A stretch of DNA of 64,000 bases from Inmirania thermothiophila (GTDB lineage: Bacteria > Pseudomonadota > Gammaproteobacteria > DSM-100275): NCBI RefSeq assembly GCF_003751635.1, contig NZ_RJVI01000001.1, positions 660,726 through 724,725 on the forward strand. The letters run 5' to 3'. Shown here one piece after another: positions 1 to 8,273 of this stretch. The notes under the pieces were generated by a model. The model did not search any database. It saw only the letters and a list, made by a program, of their open reading frames with translations, and was not told the DNA's origin. Position 1 is the first letter of the stretch. The number at the start of each line of letters is the position of its first letter. The position numbers and the translations under genes are program-made.

Positions 1-174
1 TTCGACGACGGCCGCGAGGACGACACCACCACGGGCGAGCTCTCCATCGGCCGCGAGAGCGCGCGCCGTCTCGGGGTCTCCGCGGCCTACCGCCACCAGC
101 GCCGCGACTCCACCGAGGCGGGCGAGGACTACCGCGAGAACCGCGTGACCGTCACCGTGACGAGGCGCTTCTGA
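1..174 (+). CDS. C-terminal end of an outer-membrane beta-barrel protein, probably XrtA/PEP-CTERM-associated
   Basis: The reading frame is open from the first base and ends in TGA at 172-174, giving the last 57 residues of a protein that starts upstream of the window. The visible part alternates polar and hydrophobic residues (for example RRLGVSAAYRHQRRD) and ends in TRRF. A terminal phenylalanine is the usual last-strand signal of outer-membrane beta-barrels. Exosortase A loci normally carry a PEP-CTERM-associated outer-membrane protein (TIGR03016 type) directly before the ATPase gene that follows here, so the position fits. The family assignment rests mainly on context because only the tail is visible. 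Confidence 0.6.
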   Translation, partial: FDDGREDDTTTGELSIGRESARRLGVSAAYRHQRRDSTEAGEDYRENRVTVTVTRRF

Positions 175-178
175 GACC

Positions 179-2383
179 GTGTACCAGTCCTTCTACAGGC
201 TCGAGTCGCTGCCCTTCGAGCTCACCCCCGACCCCGCGTTCTTCTTCATGAGCCGGGGTCACCGGCGGGCCATGGCCTATCTGCGCTACGGCCTGAGCAA
301 GGAGGAGGGCTTTCTCGTCCTCACCGGCGAGATCGGGACCGGCAAGACCATGCTCGCCGCGGCGCTGCTGCGCGACCTCGCCCGGGAGGCGGTGATCGGG
401 GCGCGGGTGGCCACCTCGCAGCTCGAGGCCTACGACATGCTGGAGATGGTGGCCGCCTCCTTCGGCCTCGAGCACGAGGGCAAGAGCAAGACGGCGCTCA
501 TCAAGCGCATCGAGGCCTTCCTCGCCGACGGGGTGGCGCGCGGGCGGCGGGCGCTGCTGGTGGTGGACGAGGCGCAGAACATCGCCCGCGACGCCCTCGA
601 GGAGCTGCGGCTGCTGTCCAACCTCGAGCTGGACGGCCGGCCGCTGCTGCAGATCTTCCTCTTCGGCCAGGACGAGTTCCGCCGGCTCCTGCGCGCCCCG
701 CACATGGAGCAGCTGCGCCAGCGCGTGGTGGCGGCCTACCACCTCGGGCCGCTGCGCTCGGACGAGACCCGCGAGTACATCGAGCACCGCCTGCGGCGGG
801 CGGGCTGGAAGGGCGACCCGGTCTTCACGGACGAGGCCTTCCACGTGATCCACCGCTTCAGCGGCGGGATCCCGCGCCGCATCAACACCCTCTGCGACCG
901 CCTCCTGCTCTACGGCTACCTGGAGGAGCTGCACGAGATCAGCGCCGACGTGGTGGGGGTGGTGATCGAGGAGCTGCGCGAGGAGGCCTTCCTCGAGGCC
1001 GCGCCGTCGGCGGCCATGGAGGCGGCGCCCGCGGGCCCGCCAGGGCGGAGCCCCCGCCGCGGCGAGGCCGCGGGCCTGGAGGGCCGGGTCGAGGGCATGG
1101 AGGGGCGCATGGCCGGGATCGAGGAGCGCCTCGACGGGATCGAGGCGGGCGTCGGCGCGATCCGCGAGCGCATGGAGGCCCTGCTCGGCGCCGCCGGCCG
1201 GGCGGAGGCCGGCACGGGGCGGGGGCGGCCGGCCACCCGGCGGCACCCGCCCCGCGGCCGGGGCGTGCTCTGCGTCGTCGGGGCGCGGCCCAACTTCATG
1301 AAGATCGCGCCCGTGATGCGCGCCCTGCGCGAGGCGCCGGAGCCGGTGCGGGTGCGCCTGGTCCACACCGGGCAGCACTACGACGAGGCCATGAAGGACG
1401 CCTTCTTCCGCCAGCTCGGGCTGCCCGAGCCGGACGTGGACCTCGGCGTCGGCTCGGCCAGCCACGCGGTGCAGACGGCGCAGATCATGGAGCGCTTCGA
1501 GCCGGTGCTCGAGCGCGAGGACCCGGCCTGCGTGGTGGTGGTGGGCGACGTCAACTCCACCCTCGCCTGCGCCCTCGTCGCGGCCAAGGCCGGGCGCGCG
1601 GTGGCGCACGTGGAGGCGGGGCTGCGCAGCTTCGACCGCACCATGCCCGAGGAGGTCAACCGGGTCCTCACCGACCAGGTGGCGGATCTCCTCTTCTGCA
1701 CCGAGCCGCGGGCGGTGGAGAACCTGCGCGGCGAGGGCATCGAGGAGGGGCGCATCCACCTCGTGGGCAACGTCATGATCGACACCCTGCTGCGCCACCG
1801 CGAGCTGGCGGTGCCGCCGGCGCGCACCCTCGCCCGCCACGGGGTGGATCCGGCCGTGATCGAGGGCGCCGAGGGCTACATCCTGCTGACCCTGCACCGG
1901 CCGGCCAACGTGGACGACCCGGCGGTGCTGCGGCGGCTGATCAAGACCGTGCGCGGCATCAGCGACGCGGTTCCGGTGGTCTTCCCGGTGCATCCGCGCA
2001 CCGCCGCGCGCATCGAGGCCGCCGGCCTCGGCGACCTCATGGGGGCGCGGCGCATCGTGCGCCTGCCGCCCCTGGGCTATCTCGAGACCCTGGGGCTGAT
2101 GGCGGAGGCGCGGCTGGTGATGACCGACTCCGGCGGGATGCAGGAGGAGACCACGGCGCTCGGCGTGCCCTGCATCACCCTGCGCGAGAACACCGAGCGC
2201 CCCATCACCGTCGAGCAGGGCACCAACCGCATCGTGGGCTCTGACCCCAATCGCATCCTCGCGGCGGTGGACCACGTGCTCGCCAACGGCGCCCAGGGGC
2301 GGGTGCCGCAGCTGTGGGACGGGCGCGCGGCGGAGCGGATCCGCGACGTGCTCGTCTCCTGGCTCAACGGGAGGGCGGGATGA
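179..2383 (+). CDS. XrtA-associated AAA ATPase fused to UDP-GlcNAc 2-epimerase (WecB)
   Basis: One continuous 734-residue frame carries two proteins that are normally separate. Residues 1-270 are an ExeA-like AAA ATPase of the PEP-CTERM/XrtA type (TIGR03015), with Walker A GEIGTGKT at 50-57 and Walker B LLVVDEAQ at about 126-133. Residues 300-340 are rich in Glu, Arg and Met and look like a coiled coil. Residues 362-734 are a non-hydrolysing UDP-N-acetylglucosamine 2-epimerase (GARPNF at 368-373, HVEAGLRS at 477-484, PEEVNR at 490-495), which makes UDP-ManNAc for polysaccharide. The GTG start lies 4 bases after the previous stop, and the stop overlaps the next ATG (ATGA). A separate wecB could only begin near the GTG at 1265, which has no Shine-Dalgarno. 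The fusion could be natural or the product of an assembly indel. Confidence 0.85.
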   Translation: MYQSFYRLESLPFELTPDPAFFFMSRGHRRAMAYLRYGLSKEEGFLVLTGEIGTGKTMLAAALLRDLAREAVIGARVATSQLEAYDMLEMVAASFGLEHEGKSKTALIKRIEAFLADGVARGRRALLVVDEAQNIARDALEELRLLSNLELDGRPLLQIFLFGQDEFRRLLRAPHMEQLRQRVVAAYHLGPLRSDETREYIEHRLRRAGWKGDPVFTDEAFHVIHRFSGGIPRRINTLCDRLLLYGYLEELHEISADVVGVVIEELREEAFLEAAPSAAMEAAPAGPPGRSPRRGEAAGLEGRVEGMEGRMAGIEERLDGIEAGVGAIRERMEALLGAAGRAEAGTGRGRPATRRHPPRGRGVLCVVGARPNFMKIAPVMRALREAPEPVRVRLVHTGQHYDEAMKDAFFRQLGLPEPDVDLGVGSASHAVQTAQIMERFEPVLEREDPACVVVVGDVNSTLACALVAAKAGRAVAHVEAGLRSFDRTMPEEVNRVLTDQVADLLFCTEPRAVENLRGEGIEEGRIHLVGNVMIDTLLRHRELAVPPARTLARHGVDPAVIEGAEGYILLTLHRPANVDDPAVLRRLIKTVRGISDAVPVVFPVHPRTAARIEAAGLGDLMGARRIVRLPPLGYLETLGLMAEARLVMTDSGGMQEETTALGVPCITLRENTERPITVEQGTNRIVGSDPNRILAAVDHVLANGAQGRVPQLWDGRAAERIRDVLVSWLNGRAG

Positions 2384-3288
2384 ACGCAGGCAGGGACGCG
2401 ATCCAGGGGCGCAGCGTGCCGCGGGGCTTCCCCGACGGCACCCCGGTCAACGCCCTCAGCTTCGACGTCGAGGACTACTTCCAGGTCAGCGCCATGGCGC
2501 CCTACGTCCCGCGCGCGGCGTGGGACCGGATGGAGCGGCGCGTCGCCGCCAACACCCACCGCATCCTCGACCTGCTCGCCGAGCACGGCGCCCACGCCAC
2601 CTTCTTCGTCCTCGGCTGGGTGGCCGAGCGCGAGCCGGGGCTGGTGCGGCGCATCGCCGCCGAGGGCCACGAGGTGGCGAGCCACGGCTGGTCCCACGAG
2701 CGCGTCGGCGCCCTCGGCCCCGGCGCCTTCCGCGACGAGGTGCGGCGCAGCAAGGCCCTGCTGGAGGACCTCTCGGGCACGGCGGTGATCGGCTACCGCG
2801 CGCCGAGCTTCTCCCTCGACGCCGGCGAGCCCTGGGCGGTGCCCATCCTCGCCGAGGCGGGCTACCGCTACAGCTCCAGCCTCCACCCCATCCGTCACGA
2901 CCACTACGGCGATCCCCACGCGCCGCGCTTCCCGTTCCCGCGCGGCCACGGGCTGCTGGAGGTGCCGGTCTCCACCGTCGAGGTGGGCGGGCGGCGCCTG
3001 CCCTGCGGGGGCGGCGGCTTCTTCCGCCTCGCCCCCTACCGCTACACGCGCTGGGCGCTGCGCCGGATCCACGCCGAGGGGCGGCCGGCGGTGTTCTATC
3101 TCCACCCCTGGGAGCTCGATCCGGCCCAGCCGCGGCCGCGCGGCCTCGACCGGCGCACCCGCGTGCGCCACTATCTGAACCTGCGCCGCACCGAGGCGCG
3201 CCTCGAGCGGCTGCTGCGCGACTTCGTCTGGGACCGCATCGACCGCGTCGTCGCCCTCCCCGCGGGAGCGCTCGCCCATGCTTGCTGA
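2380..3288 (+). CDS. XrtA-associated polysaccharide deacetylase
   Basis: This 302-residue protein is a NodB-type (carbohydrate esterase 4) deacetylase of the PEP-CTERM-associated class (TIGR03006 type), probably removing N-acetyl groups from the exported polysaccharide. It has the early SFDVEDYF motif with the metal-binding Asp, ATFFVLGW, the histidine motif SHGWSHE and the GYRAPSFS loop. The C-terminal part (HPWELDP and following) is typical of this subclass. The ATG at 2380 overlaps the preceding stop as ATGA, which supports this start over the longer in-frame extension from 2314. It overlaps the next gene by 11 bases. Confidence 0.9.
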   Translation: MNAGRDAIQGRSVPRGFPDGTPVNALSFDVEDYFQVSAMAPYVPRAAWDRMERRVAANTHRILDLLAEHGAHATFFVLGWVAEREPGLVRRIAAEGHEVASHGWSHERVGALGPGAFRDEVRRSKALLEDLSGTAVIGYRAPSFSLDAGEPWAVPILAEAGYRYSSSLHPIRHDHYGDPHAPRFPFPRGHGLLEVPVSTVEVGGRRLPCGGGGFFRLAPYRYTRWALRRIHAEGRPAVFYLHPWELDPAQPRPRGLDRRTRVRHYLNLRRTEARLERLLRDFVWDRIDRVVALPAGALAHAC

Positions 3289-4324
3289 GGTCCGCCCGCA
3301 GCTCGTGGTGCGCACCCTGGACGATGCCGCGGCGGCGCGGTGGGACGCCTTCGTCGAGGCCTGTCCCGAGGCCACCTTCTTCCACCGCGCGGGCTGGCGG
3401 CGCGTCCTCGAGGAGGCCTTCGGCCATCCCACCTGGTATCTCTACGCCGAGCGCGGGGGCGAGATCCAGGGCGTCCTGCCCCTGGCCCGCATCCGCAGCC
3501 GCCTCTTCGCCGACGCCCTCATCTCGACCCCGTTCTGCGTCTACGGCGGGGCGGCGGCGCGGGACGAGACCGCGCGCGCGGCGCTGGAGGCACGCGCGGC
3601 GGCGCTCGCCGAGGAGCTCGGCGTGCAGTACCTGGAGCTTCGCAACCGCGCGCCGCGCCGTCCCGAGTGGCACCGCCGGCCCCACTACGTCACCTTCCGC
3701 AAGGTGATCGACCCCGACCCCGAGGTCAACCTCCGGGCGGTGCCGCGCAAGCAGCGGGCGATGATCCGCAAGGGCATCGAGGCCGGGCTCGAGGCCGAGG
3801 TGGTGGAGGAGACCGACACCCTCCACGCGGTCTACGCCGAGAGCGTGCGCAACCTCGGCACCCCGGTCTTCCACCGCCGCTACCTGCGGCTGCTCAAGGA
3901 GACCTTCGGCGAGGCCTGCGAGGTGCGCCTGGTGCGCCACCGCGGCGAGGTGGTGGCCGGCGTCATGAGCTTCTACTTCCGCGACGAGGTGCTGCCGTAC
4001 TACGGCGGCGGGCGCGCGGCGGCGCGCGATCTCAAGGCCAACGACTTCATGTACTGGAGCCTGATGGCGGACGCCTGCCGGCGGGGCGTGCGCGTCTTCG
4101 ACTACGGCCGCAGCAAGGTCGACAGCGGCTCCTACCGCTTCAAGAAGCACTGGGGCTTCACCCCCGAGCCGCTCCACTACGAGGTGCTGCCGGTGCGGGC
4201 GCGGCGGATCCCGGACGTGAGCCCGCGCAACCCCCGCTACCGCCTCTTCATCGCCGCCTGGCGGCGGCTGCCCCTGGCGGTGGCGAACCGGCTCGGGCCC
4301 TGGCTGGCGAGGGACCTGGGATGA
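3278..4324 (+). CDS. FemAB-like acyltransferase, XrtA/PEP-CTERM-associated
   Basis: This 348-residue protein has the two-lobed GNAT/FemAB architecture of the TIGR03019 type. Residues around 165-180 (VPRKQRAMIRKG) and the C-terminal DFMYWSLM and DYGRSKVDSGSYRFKKHWGF motifs are characteristic. FemAB proteins transfer aminoacyl groups; in exosortase loci the acceptor is unknown, so only a role in polysaccharide or protein modification can be inferred. The ATG lies inside the end of the deacetylase gene, and the stop overlaps the following ATG (ATGA), so translation is probably coupled. Confidence 0.88.
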   Translation: MLAEVRPQLVVRTLDDAAAARWDAFVEACPEATFFHRAGWRRVLEEAFGHPTWYLYAERGGEIQGVLPLARIRSRLFADALISTPFCVYGGAAARDETARAALEARAAALAEELGVQYLELRNRAPRRPEWHRRPHYVTFRKVIDPDPEVNLRAVPRKQRAMIRKGIEAGLEAEVVEETDTLHAVYAESVRNLGTPVFHRRYLRLLKETFGEACEVRLVRHRGEVVAGVMSFYFRDEVLPYYGGGRAAARDLKANDFMYWSLMADACRRGVRVFDYGRSKVDSGSYRFKKHWGFTPEPLHYEVLPVRARRIPDVSPRNPRYRLFIAAWRRLPLAVANRLGPWLARDLG

Positions 4325-5556
4325 GCGCGGGGCCGGACATCCTGCTGGTGACCCACCGCATCCCCTATCCGCCGGACAAGGGGGACAAGATCCGCTCCTG
4401 GCGCATCCTGCGCCATCTCGCGGGGCGCGCCCGCGTCCATCTGGCGACCTTCGTCGACGACCCCGCCGACCGCGTCCACGTGCCGCACCTGGCCGGGCTC
4501 TGCGCCTCGCTGCGGGTGGCCGAGGCCGGCGGCTGGCGCGGCCGGCGCCGCGCCGCGCTGGGGCTGCTGCGGGGCGAGGCCCTCACCCTCGCCTGGTACC
4601 GGGATCCGGCGCTCGCGGCCTGGGTGCGCGAGACCGTGGCCCGCCATCGCATCGAGGCGGCGCTGGCCTTCTCCTCGGGGGTCGCCCCCTACGCCCTCGT
4701 CCCGGGGCTGCGCCGGCGCGTCCTCGACCTCGTGGACGTCGATTCCGACAAGTGGCGCCAGTACGCCGAGGGGCGGGGCGGTGCGGCGCGCTGGGTCTAC
4801 GGCCGCGAGGCGCGGCGGCTCGCCGCGGCCGAGCGCGCCTTCGTCGCCGCCTTCGACGCCACCCTCGTGGTCTCGGAGGCGGAGGCGGCGCTGCTCGGGC
4901 GCATCGCGCCGGGGGCCGAGGGCCGGATCCGCGTGATGCGCAACGGCGTCGACTGCGGCTGGTTCGACCCCGCCGGCGCCGGTCCCAGCCCCTACCGCGA
5001 GGGCGAGCGGGCGGTGGTCTTCACCGGCGCCATGGACTACTGGGCCAACGTCGATGCGGTGCTGTGGCTTGCGCGCGAGGTCTGGCCCGCGGTCCGCCGC
5101 CGCCACCCGGGGGCGCGCCTCTACGTGGTGGGGGCGCGGCCGGCGCCGGTGGTGGCCGCCCTCGACGGCCGCGACGGGATCGTGGTCACGGGCCGGGTCG
5201 AAGACGTGCGCCCCTATCTCGCCCACGCCGCGGCCGCGGTGGCGCCGTTGCGCATCGCGCGCGGGGTGCAGAACAAGGTCCTCGAGGCCATGGCCATGGG
5301 GCGTGCGGTGGTGGCGACACCGGCGGCGGTGCGCGGCATCGCCGGGCTGCGCGGCGACGAGGTCACGGTGGCGCAGGACGCCGGGGCGTTCGCCGAGGCG
5401 GTGGCGCGCCTCGTGGCCGGGGACGACGGCGGCCAGGGGCGGCGGGCGCGGGCCTTCGTCCGCGCGCGCTACGGCTGGGACGAGGCGCTGGCGGTGCTGG
5501 ACGAGGCGCTGGGGCTCGACGGCGCCCCGGCGGCGTCGCGGGAGGCCACGGCGTGA
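4321..5556 (+). CDS. Glycosyltransferase, XrtA-associated (stp1 type)
   Basis: This 411-residue GT4-like glycosyltransferase has the N-terminal pattern LLVTHRIPYPPDKGDKIRSW that marks the TIGR03087 (stp1) family found with exosortase A. The nucleotide-sugar domain is visible around residues 235-370, including VFTGAMDYWANVDAVLWL and VLEAMAMGRAVVATPAAVRG. It is predicted to add a sugar to the lipid-linked polysaccharide unit on the cytoplasmic side; donor and acceptor cannot be read from the sequence. The start overlaps the femAB-like stop by 4 bases, and the stop overlaps the exosortase GTG start (GTGA). Confidence 0.9.
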   Translation: MSAGPDILLVTHRIPYPPDKGDKIRSWRILRHLAGRARVHLATFVDDPADRVHVPHLAGLCASLRVAEAGGWRGRRRAALGLLRGEALTLAWYRDPALAAWVRETVARHRIEAALAFSSGVAPYALVPGLRRRVLDLVDVDSDKWRQYAEGRGGAARWVYGREARRLAAAERAFVAAFDATLVVSEAEAALLGRIAPGAEGRIRVMRNGVDCGWFDPAGAGPSPYREGERAVVFTGAMDYWANVDAVLWLAREVWPAVRRRHPGARLYVVGARPAPVVAALDGRDGIVVTGRVEDVRPYLAHAAAAVAPLRIARGVQNKVLEAMAMGRAVVATPAAVRGIAGLRGDEVTVAQDAGAFAEAVARLVAGDDGGQGRRARAFVRARYGWDEALAVLDEALGLDGAPAASREATA

Positions 5557-7067
5557 GCGCGCCGGCGTGGGCGGTGCCGGCCGCACCCGCCGCCTGGCGG
5601 CGGGCGCTGGCGCTGGCGGCGGCGGCGCTGCTCGCCCTGGCCCTGCTGTACGCCGGCACCGTCGCCTCCATGGCGGCGATCTGGTGGCGCTCCGACACCT
5701 TCGCCCACGGCTTCGTGATCCTGCCCATCAGCCTCTATCTGGTCTGGCGGCGGCGCCGGCACCTTGCCGCCATGGCGCCGCGCGGCGAGCCGCGGGCGCT
5801 GGCGGTGCTTGCGGTGCTGGCGCTGGTCTGGCTCGTGGCCCGGGTCGGCGGGGTGCTGGTGGCGGAGCAGCTCGCCTTCGTGGCCATGATCCCGGCGGCG
5901 GTGACGGCGGTGCTGGGCGCCGCGGTGGCCCGGGCCGTCGCCTTCCCCCTCGCCTACCTGTTCTTCATGGTCCCGGTGGGGGAGGCGCTGGTGCCGCCGC
6001 TGATGGAGTTCACCGCCGACTTCACGGTGGCGCTGCTGCGCCTGACCGGGATCCCGGTCTACCGCGAGGGGCTGTTCTTCTCCATCCCCAGCGGCGACTG
6101 GTCGGTCGTGGAGGGCTGCAGCGGCGTGCGCTACCTCATCGCCTCCACCGCCCTCGGCACCCTCTACGCCTATCTCACCTACACCAGCCTGCGCCGCCGT
6201 CTGCTCTTCATCGCGGCCTCGGTGGTCACGCCCATCGTCGCCAACGGGCTGCGGGCCTACATGATCGTGATGATCGCGCACCTGAGCGACATGCGCCTGG
6301 CCCTTGGCGTCGACCACATCATCTACGGCTGGGTGTTCTTCGGCCTGGTGATCGGGCTCATGTTCTGGATCGGCGGCTTCTGGCGCGAGGACGAGCGCCC
6401 GCCCGAGCAGGCGCCGCAGGCGCCCGGGGGCGCGGGGCGCGTGCGCCCGGCGCTGGTGCTCGCGGCGGTGGCGGTGGCGGGGCTGGGGCCGGGGCTTGCC
6501 GCCGCCGTGCAGGCGCGCATCGACGCCGCCGCCTCGGCCCGCCTCGCGCTGCCGGCGGCCATCGGCCCCTGGACCGCGGCGGAGGGCGGGCCTGCGGCGT
6601 GGCGGCCGCGCTATCTCGGCACCGACGCCGAGCTGCAGCGCACCTACCGCGATGCCGCCGGTCGTGTCGTGGGCGTCTACCTCGCCTACTATGCGGATCA
6701 GCGCCAGGACCACGAGCTCGTCAACTCCCAGAACGTGATGGTGGTGCAGAAGGACCCGGTCTGGCGGCAGACCGCCGCGGCGCAGGTCGCGGTCCCGGTG
6801 CCGCCCGGGCGGGTGCGCGAGGCGGTGCTGCGTTCGGCCGCCACGGGGCTCGTGGCCTGGTCCTGGGACCGGATCGGCGGCGTCGAGACCACGAGCCCCT
6901 ACGTGGGCAAGCTGGCCGAGGTGGCGGCCAAGATCCTGCACGGCGACGGCTCGGCCGTGGGGGTGGTGGTCTACGCGCCCTTCGAGGAGGATCCGGCGGC
7001 GGCGCGTGAGGTCCTGGCGCAGTTCCTGCGCGCGGCCGCCCCGGTGCTGCGGGAAGCGGGACGCTGA
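5553..7067 (+). CDS. xrtA: Exosortase A with fused EpsI domain
   Basis: This 504-residue integral membrane protein is the archaeosortase/exosortase-type transpeptidase that cleaves PEP-CTERM signals and is thought to attach proteins to the cell surface polymer. About eight hydrophobic segments fill residues 16-275. The catalytic triad is visible: Cys189 in VEGCSGVRYL, Arg234 in NGLRAYMIV and His255 in GVDHIIYGW. Residues from about 300 form the periplasmic EpsI-like domain (SPYVGKLAEVAAKI near the end), which is fused in exosortase A proteins. The GTG at 5553 overlaps the previous stop as GTGA. The long upstream extension of this frame is out-of-register sequence of the glycosyltransferase gene. 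Confidence 0.95.
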   Translation: MSAPAWAVPAAPAAWRRALALAAAALLALALLYAGTVASMAAIWWRSDTFAHGFVILPISLYLVWRRRRHLAAMAPRGEPRALAVLAVLALVWLVARVGGVLVAEQLAFVAMIPAAVTAVLGAAVARAVAFPLAYLFFMVPVGEALVPPLMEFTADFTVALLRLTGIPVYREGLFFSIPSGDWSVVEGCSGVRYLIASTALGTLYAYLTYTSLRRRLLFIAASVVTPIVANGLRAYMIVMIAHLSDMRLALGVDHIIYGWVFFGLVIGLMFWIGGFWREDERPPEQAPQAPGGAGRVRPALVLAAVAVAGLGPGLAAAVQARIDAAASARLALPAAIGPWTAAEGGPAAWRPRYLGTDAELQRTYRDAAGRVVGVYLAYYADQRQDHELVNSQNVMVVQKDPVWRQTAAAQVAVPVPPGRVREAVLRSAATGLVAWSWDRIGGVETTSPYVGKLAEVAAKILHGDGSAVGVVVYAPFEEDPAAAREVLAQFLRAAAPVLREAGR

Positions 7068-7078
7068 GGAGGTCGGGC

Positions 7079-8263
7079 ATGGATGCGGCGGTGCGGCCGG
7101 TGGCGGGGGAGGGCGGCGAGGCGGCGCCGCTCATCGTGCACGTGGTCTACCGCTTCGACGTCGGCGGGCTGGAGAACGGGGTCGTCAATCTCATCAACCG
7201 CCTGCCGCGGGCGCGCTACCGCCACGCCGTGGTGGCGCTGACGGAGGTGACGGAGTTCCGCCGGCGCATCCGGCGCGACGACGTCGCCTTCCACGCCCTC
7301 GGCAAGCGCGAGGGCCAGGACTGGGGGCTCTACCGCAGGCTGTGGCGGCTCTTCCGCACCCTGCGCCCGGCCCTCGTCCACACCCGCAACGTGGCCACCC
7401 TGGAGGCGCAGATCCCGGCCTTCCTCGCCGGCGTGCCCTGCCGCGTCCACGGCGAGCACGGCTGGGACGTGCACGATCTCGACGGGCGGCGCTACGCGCG
7501 GCTGCGCCGCTGGGTGAGCCTCCTGGTGCACCGCCACGTCGCCCTCTCGCTGCAGATCCGCGCCTATCTGCACGACGTGGTGGGGCTGCCCGAGGATGCG
7601 GTGGAGCAGATCTACAACGGCGTCGATCTCGAGCGCTTCTCGCCCCAGGGGCCGGTGGCGGCGCTGCCGGCCGACCGCGACTGGGCGGGGGCCTTCGTCG
7701 TCGGCTGGGTGGGGCGGATGGAGGCGGTGAAGAACCCCCTCGGGCTCGTCCGCGCCTTTCTCCACCTGCGCGCCGCCGATGCCGAGCTCGGCCGGCGGCT
7801 GCGCCTGGTGATGGTGGGGGACGGCCCGCTGCGGACGGAGGCCGAGCGGCTGCTGCGGGAGGCGGGCGCCGACGGGGCGGCCTGGCTGCCGGGCCGCCGC
7901 GACGACATCCCCGAGCTCATGCGCCGCTTCCACCTCTTCGTCCTGCCCTCGCTGGCGGAAGGGGTCTGCAACACGGTGCTCGAGGCCATGGCCTGCGGCG
8001 TGCCGGTGGTGGCCACCGCGGTGGGCGGCAACCGCGAGCTGGTGGCGGACCGGGCCGCGGGGGCGCTGGTGCCGCCGGGCGACGAGATCGCCCTCGCCGA
8101 CGCCATCGCCGCCTACGTGCGCGACCCCGTGCTGCGACGCATCCACGGGGCCATCGCCCGGCGCATGACCGAGCACCGCTTCGGCATCGAGGCCATGGTG
8201 CAGGCCTACGACCGCCTCTATGCGGGCCTGCTGGCGCGGCGCGGGCTCGCGCTGGCCGGCTGA
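7079..8263 (+). CDS. Glycosyltransferase, XrtA-associated (stp2 type)
   Basis: This 394-residue GT4 family glycosyltransferase has the N-terminal signature IVHVVYRFDVGGLENGVVNLI of the TIGR03088 (stp2) family, plus the C-terminal LPSLAEGVCNTVLEAMACG nucleotide-sugar motif. It is expected to extend the exopolysaccharide repeat. A Shine-Dalgarno GAGGAG sits about 9 bases before the ATG, and the gene lies 11 bases after xrtA. The first 15 residues are an unconserved Gly/Ala-rich lead, so a slightly later start cannot be excluded. Confidence 0.9.
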   Translation: MDAAVRPVAGEGGEAAPLIVHVVYRFDVGGLENGVVNLINRLPRARYRHAVVALTEVTEFRRRIRRDDVAFHALGKREGQDWGLYRRLWRLFRTLRPALVHTRNVATLEAQIPAFLAGVPCRVHGEHGWDVHDLDGRRYARLRRWVSLLVHRHVALSLQIRAYLHDVVGLPEDAVEQIYNGVDLERFSPQGPVAALPADRDWAGAFVVGWVGRMEAVKNPLGLVRAFLHLRAADAELGRRLRLVMVGDGPLRTEAERLLREAGADGAAWLPGRRDDIPELMRRFHLFVLPSLAEGVCNTVLEAMACGVPVVATAVGGNRELVADRAAGALVPPGDEIALADAIAAYVRDPVLRRIHGAIARRMTEHRFGIEAMVQAYDRLYAGLLARRGLALAG

Positions 8264-8273
8264 GGGCGCTGCG

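Noticed and set aside
152-4177. Long minus-strand open frames opposite the exosortase operon
   Set aside because: They are low-complexity Arg/Ala/Gly/His-rich shadows caused by high GC content; the plus-strand frames carry recognisable motifs and overlapping start-stop pairs.
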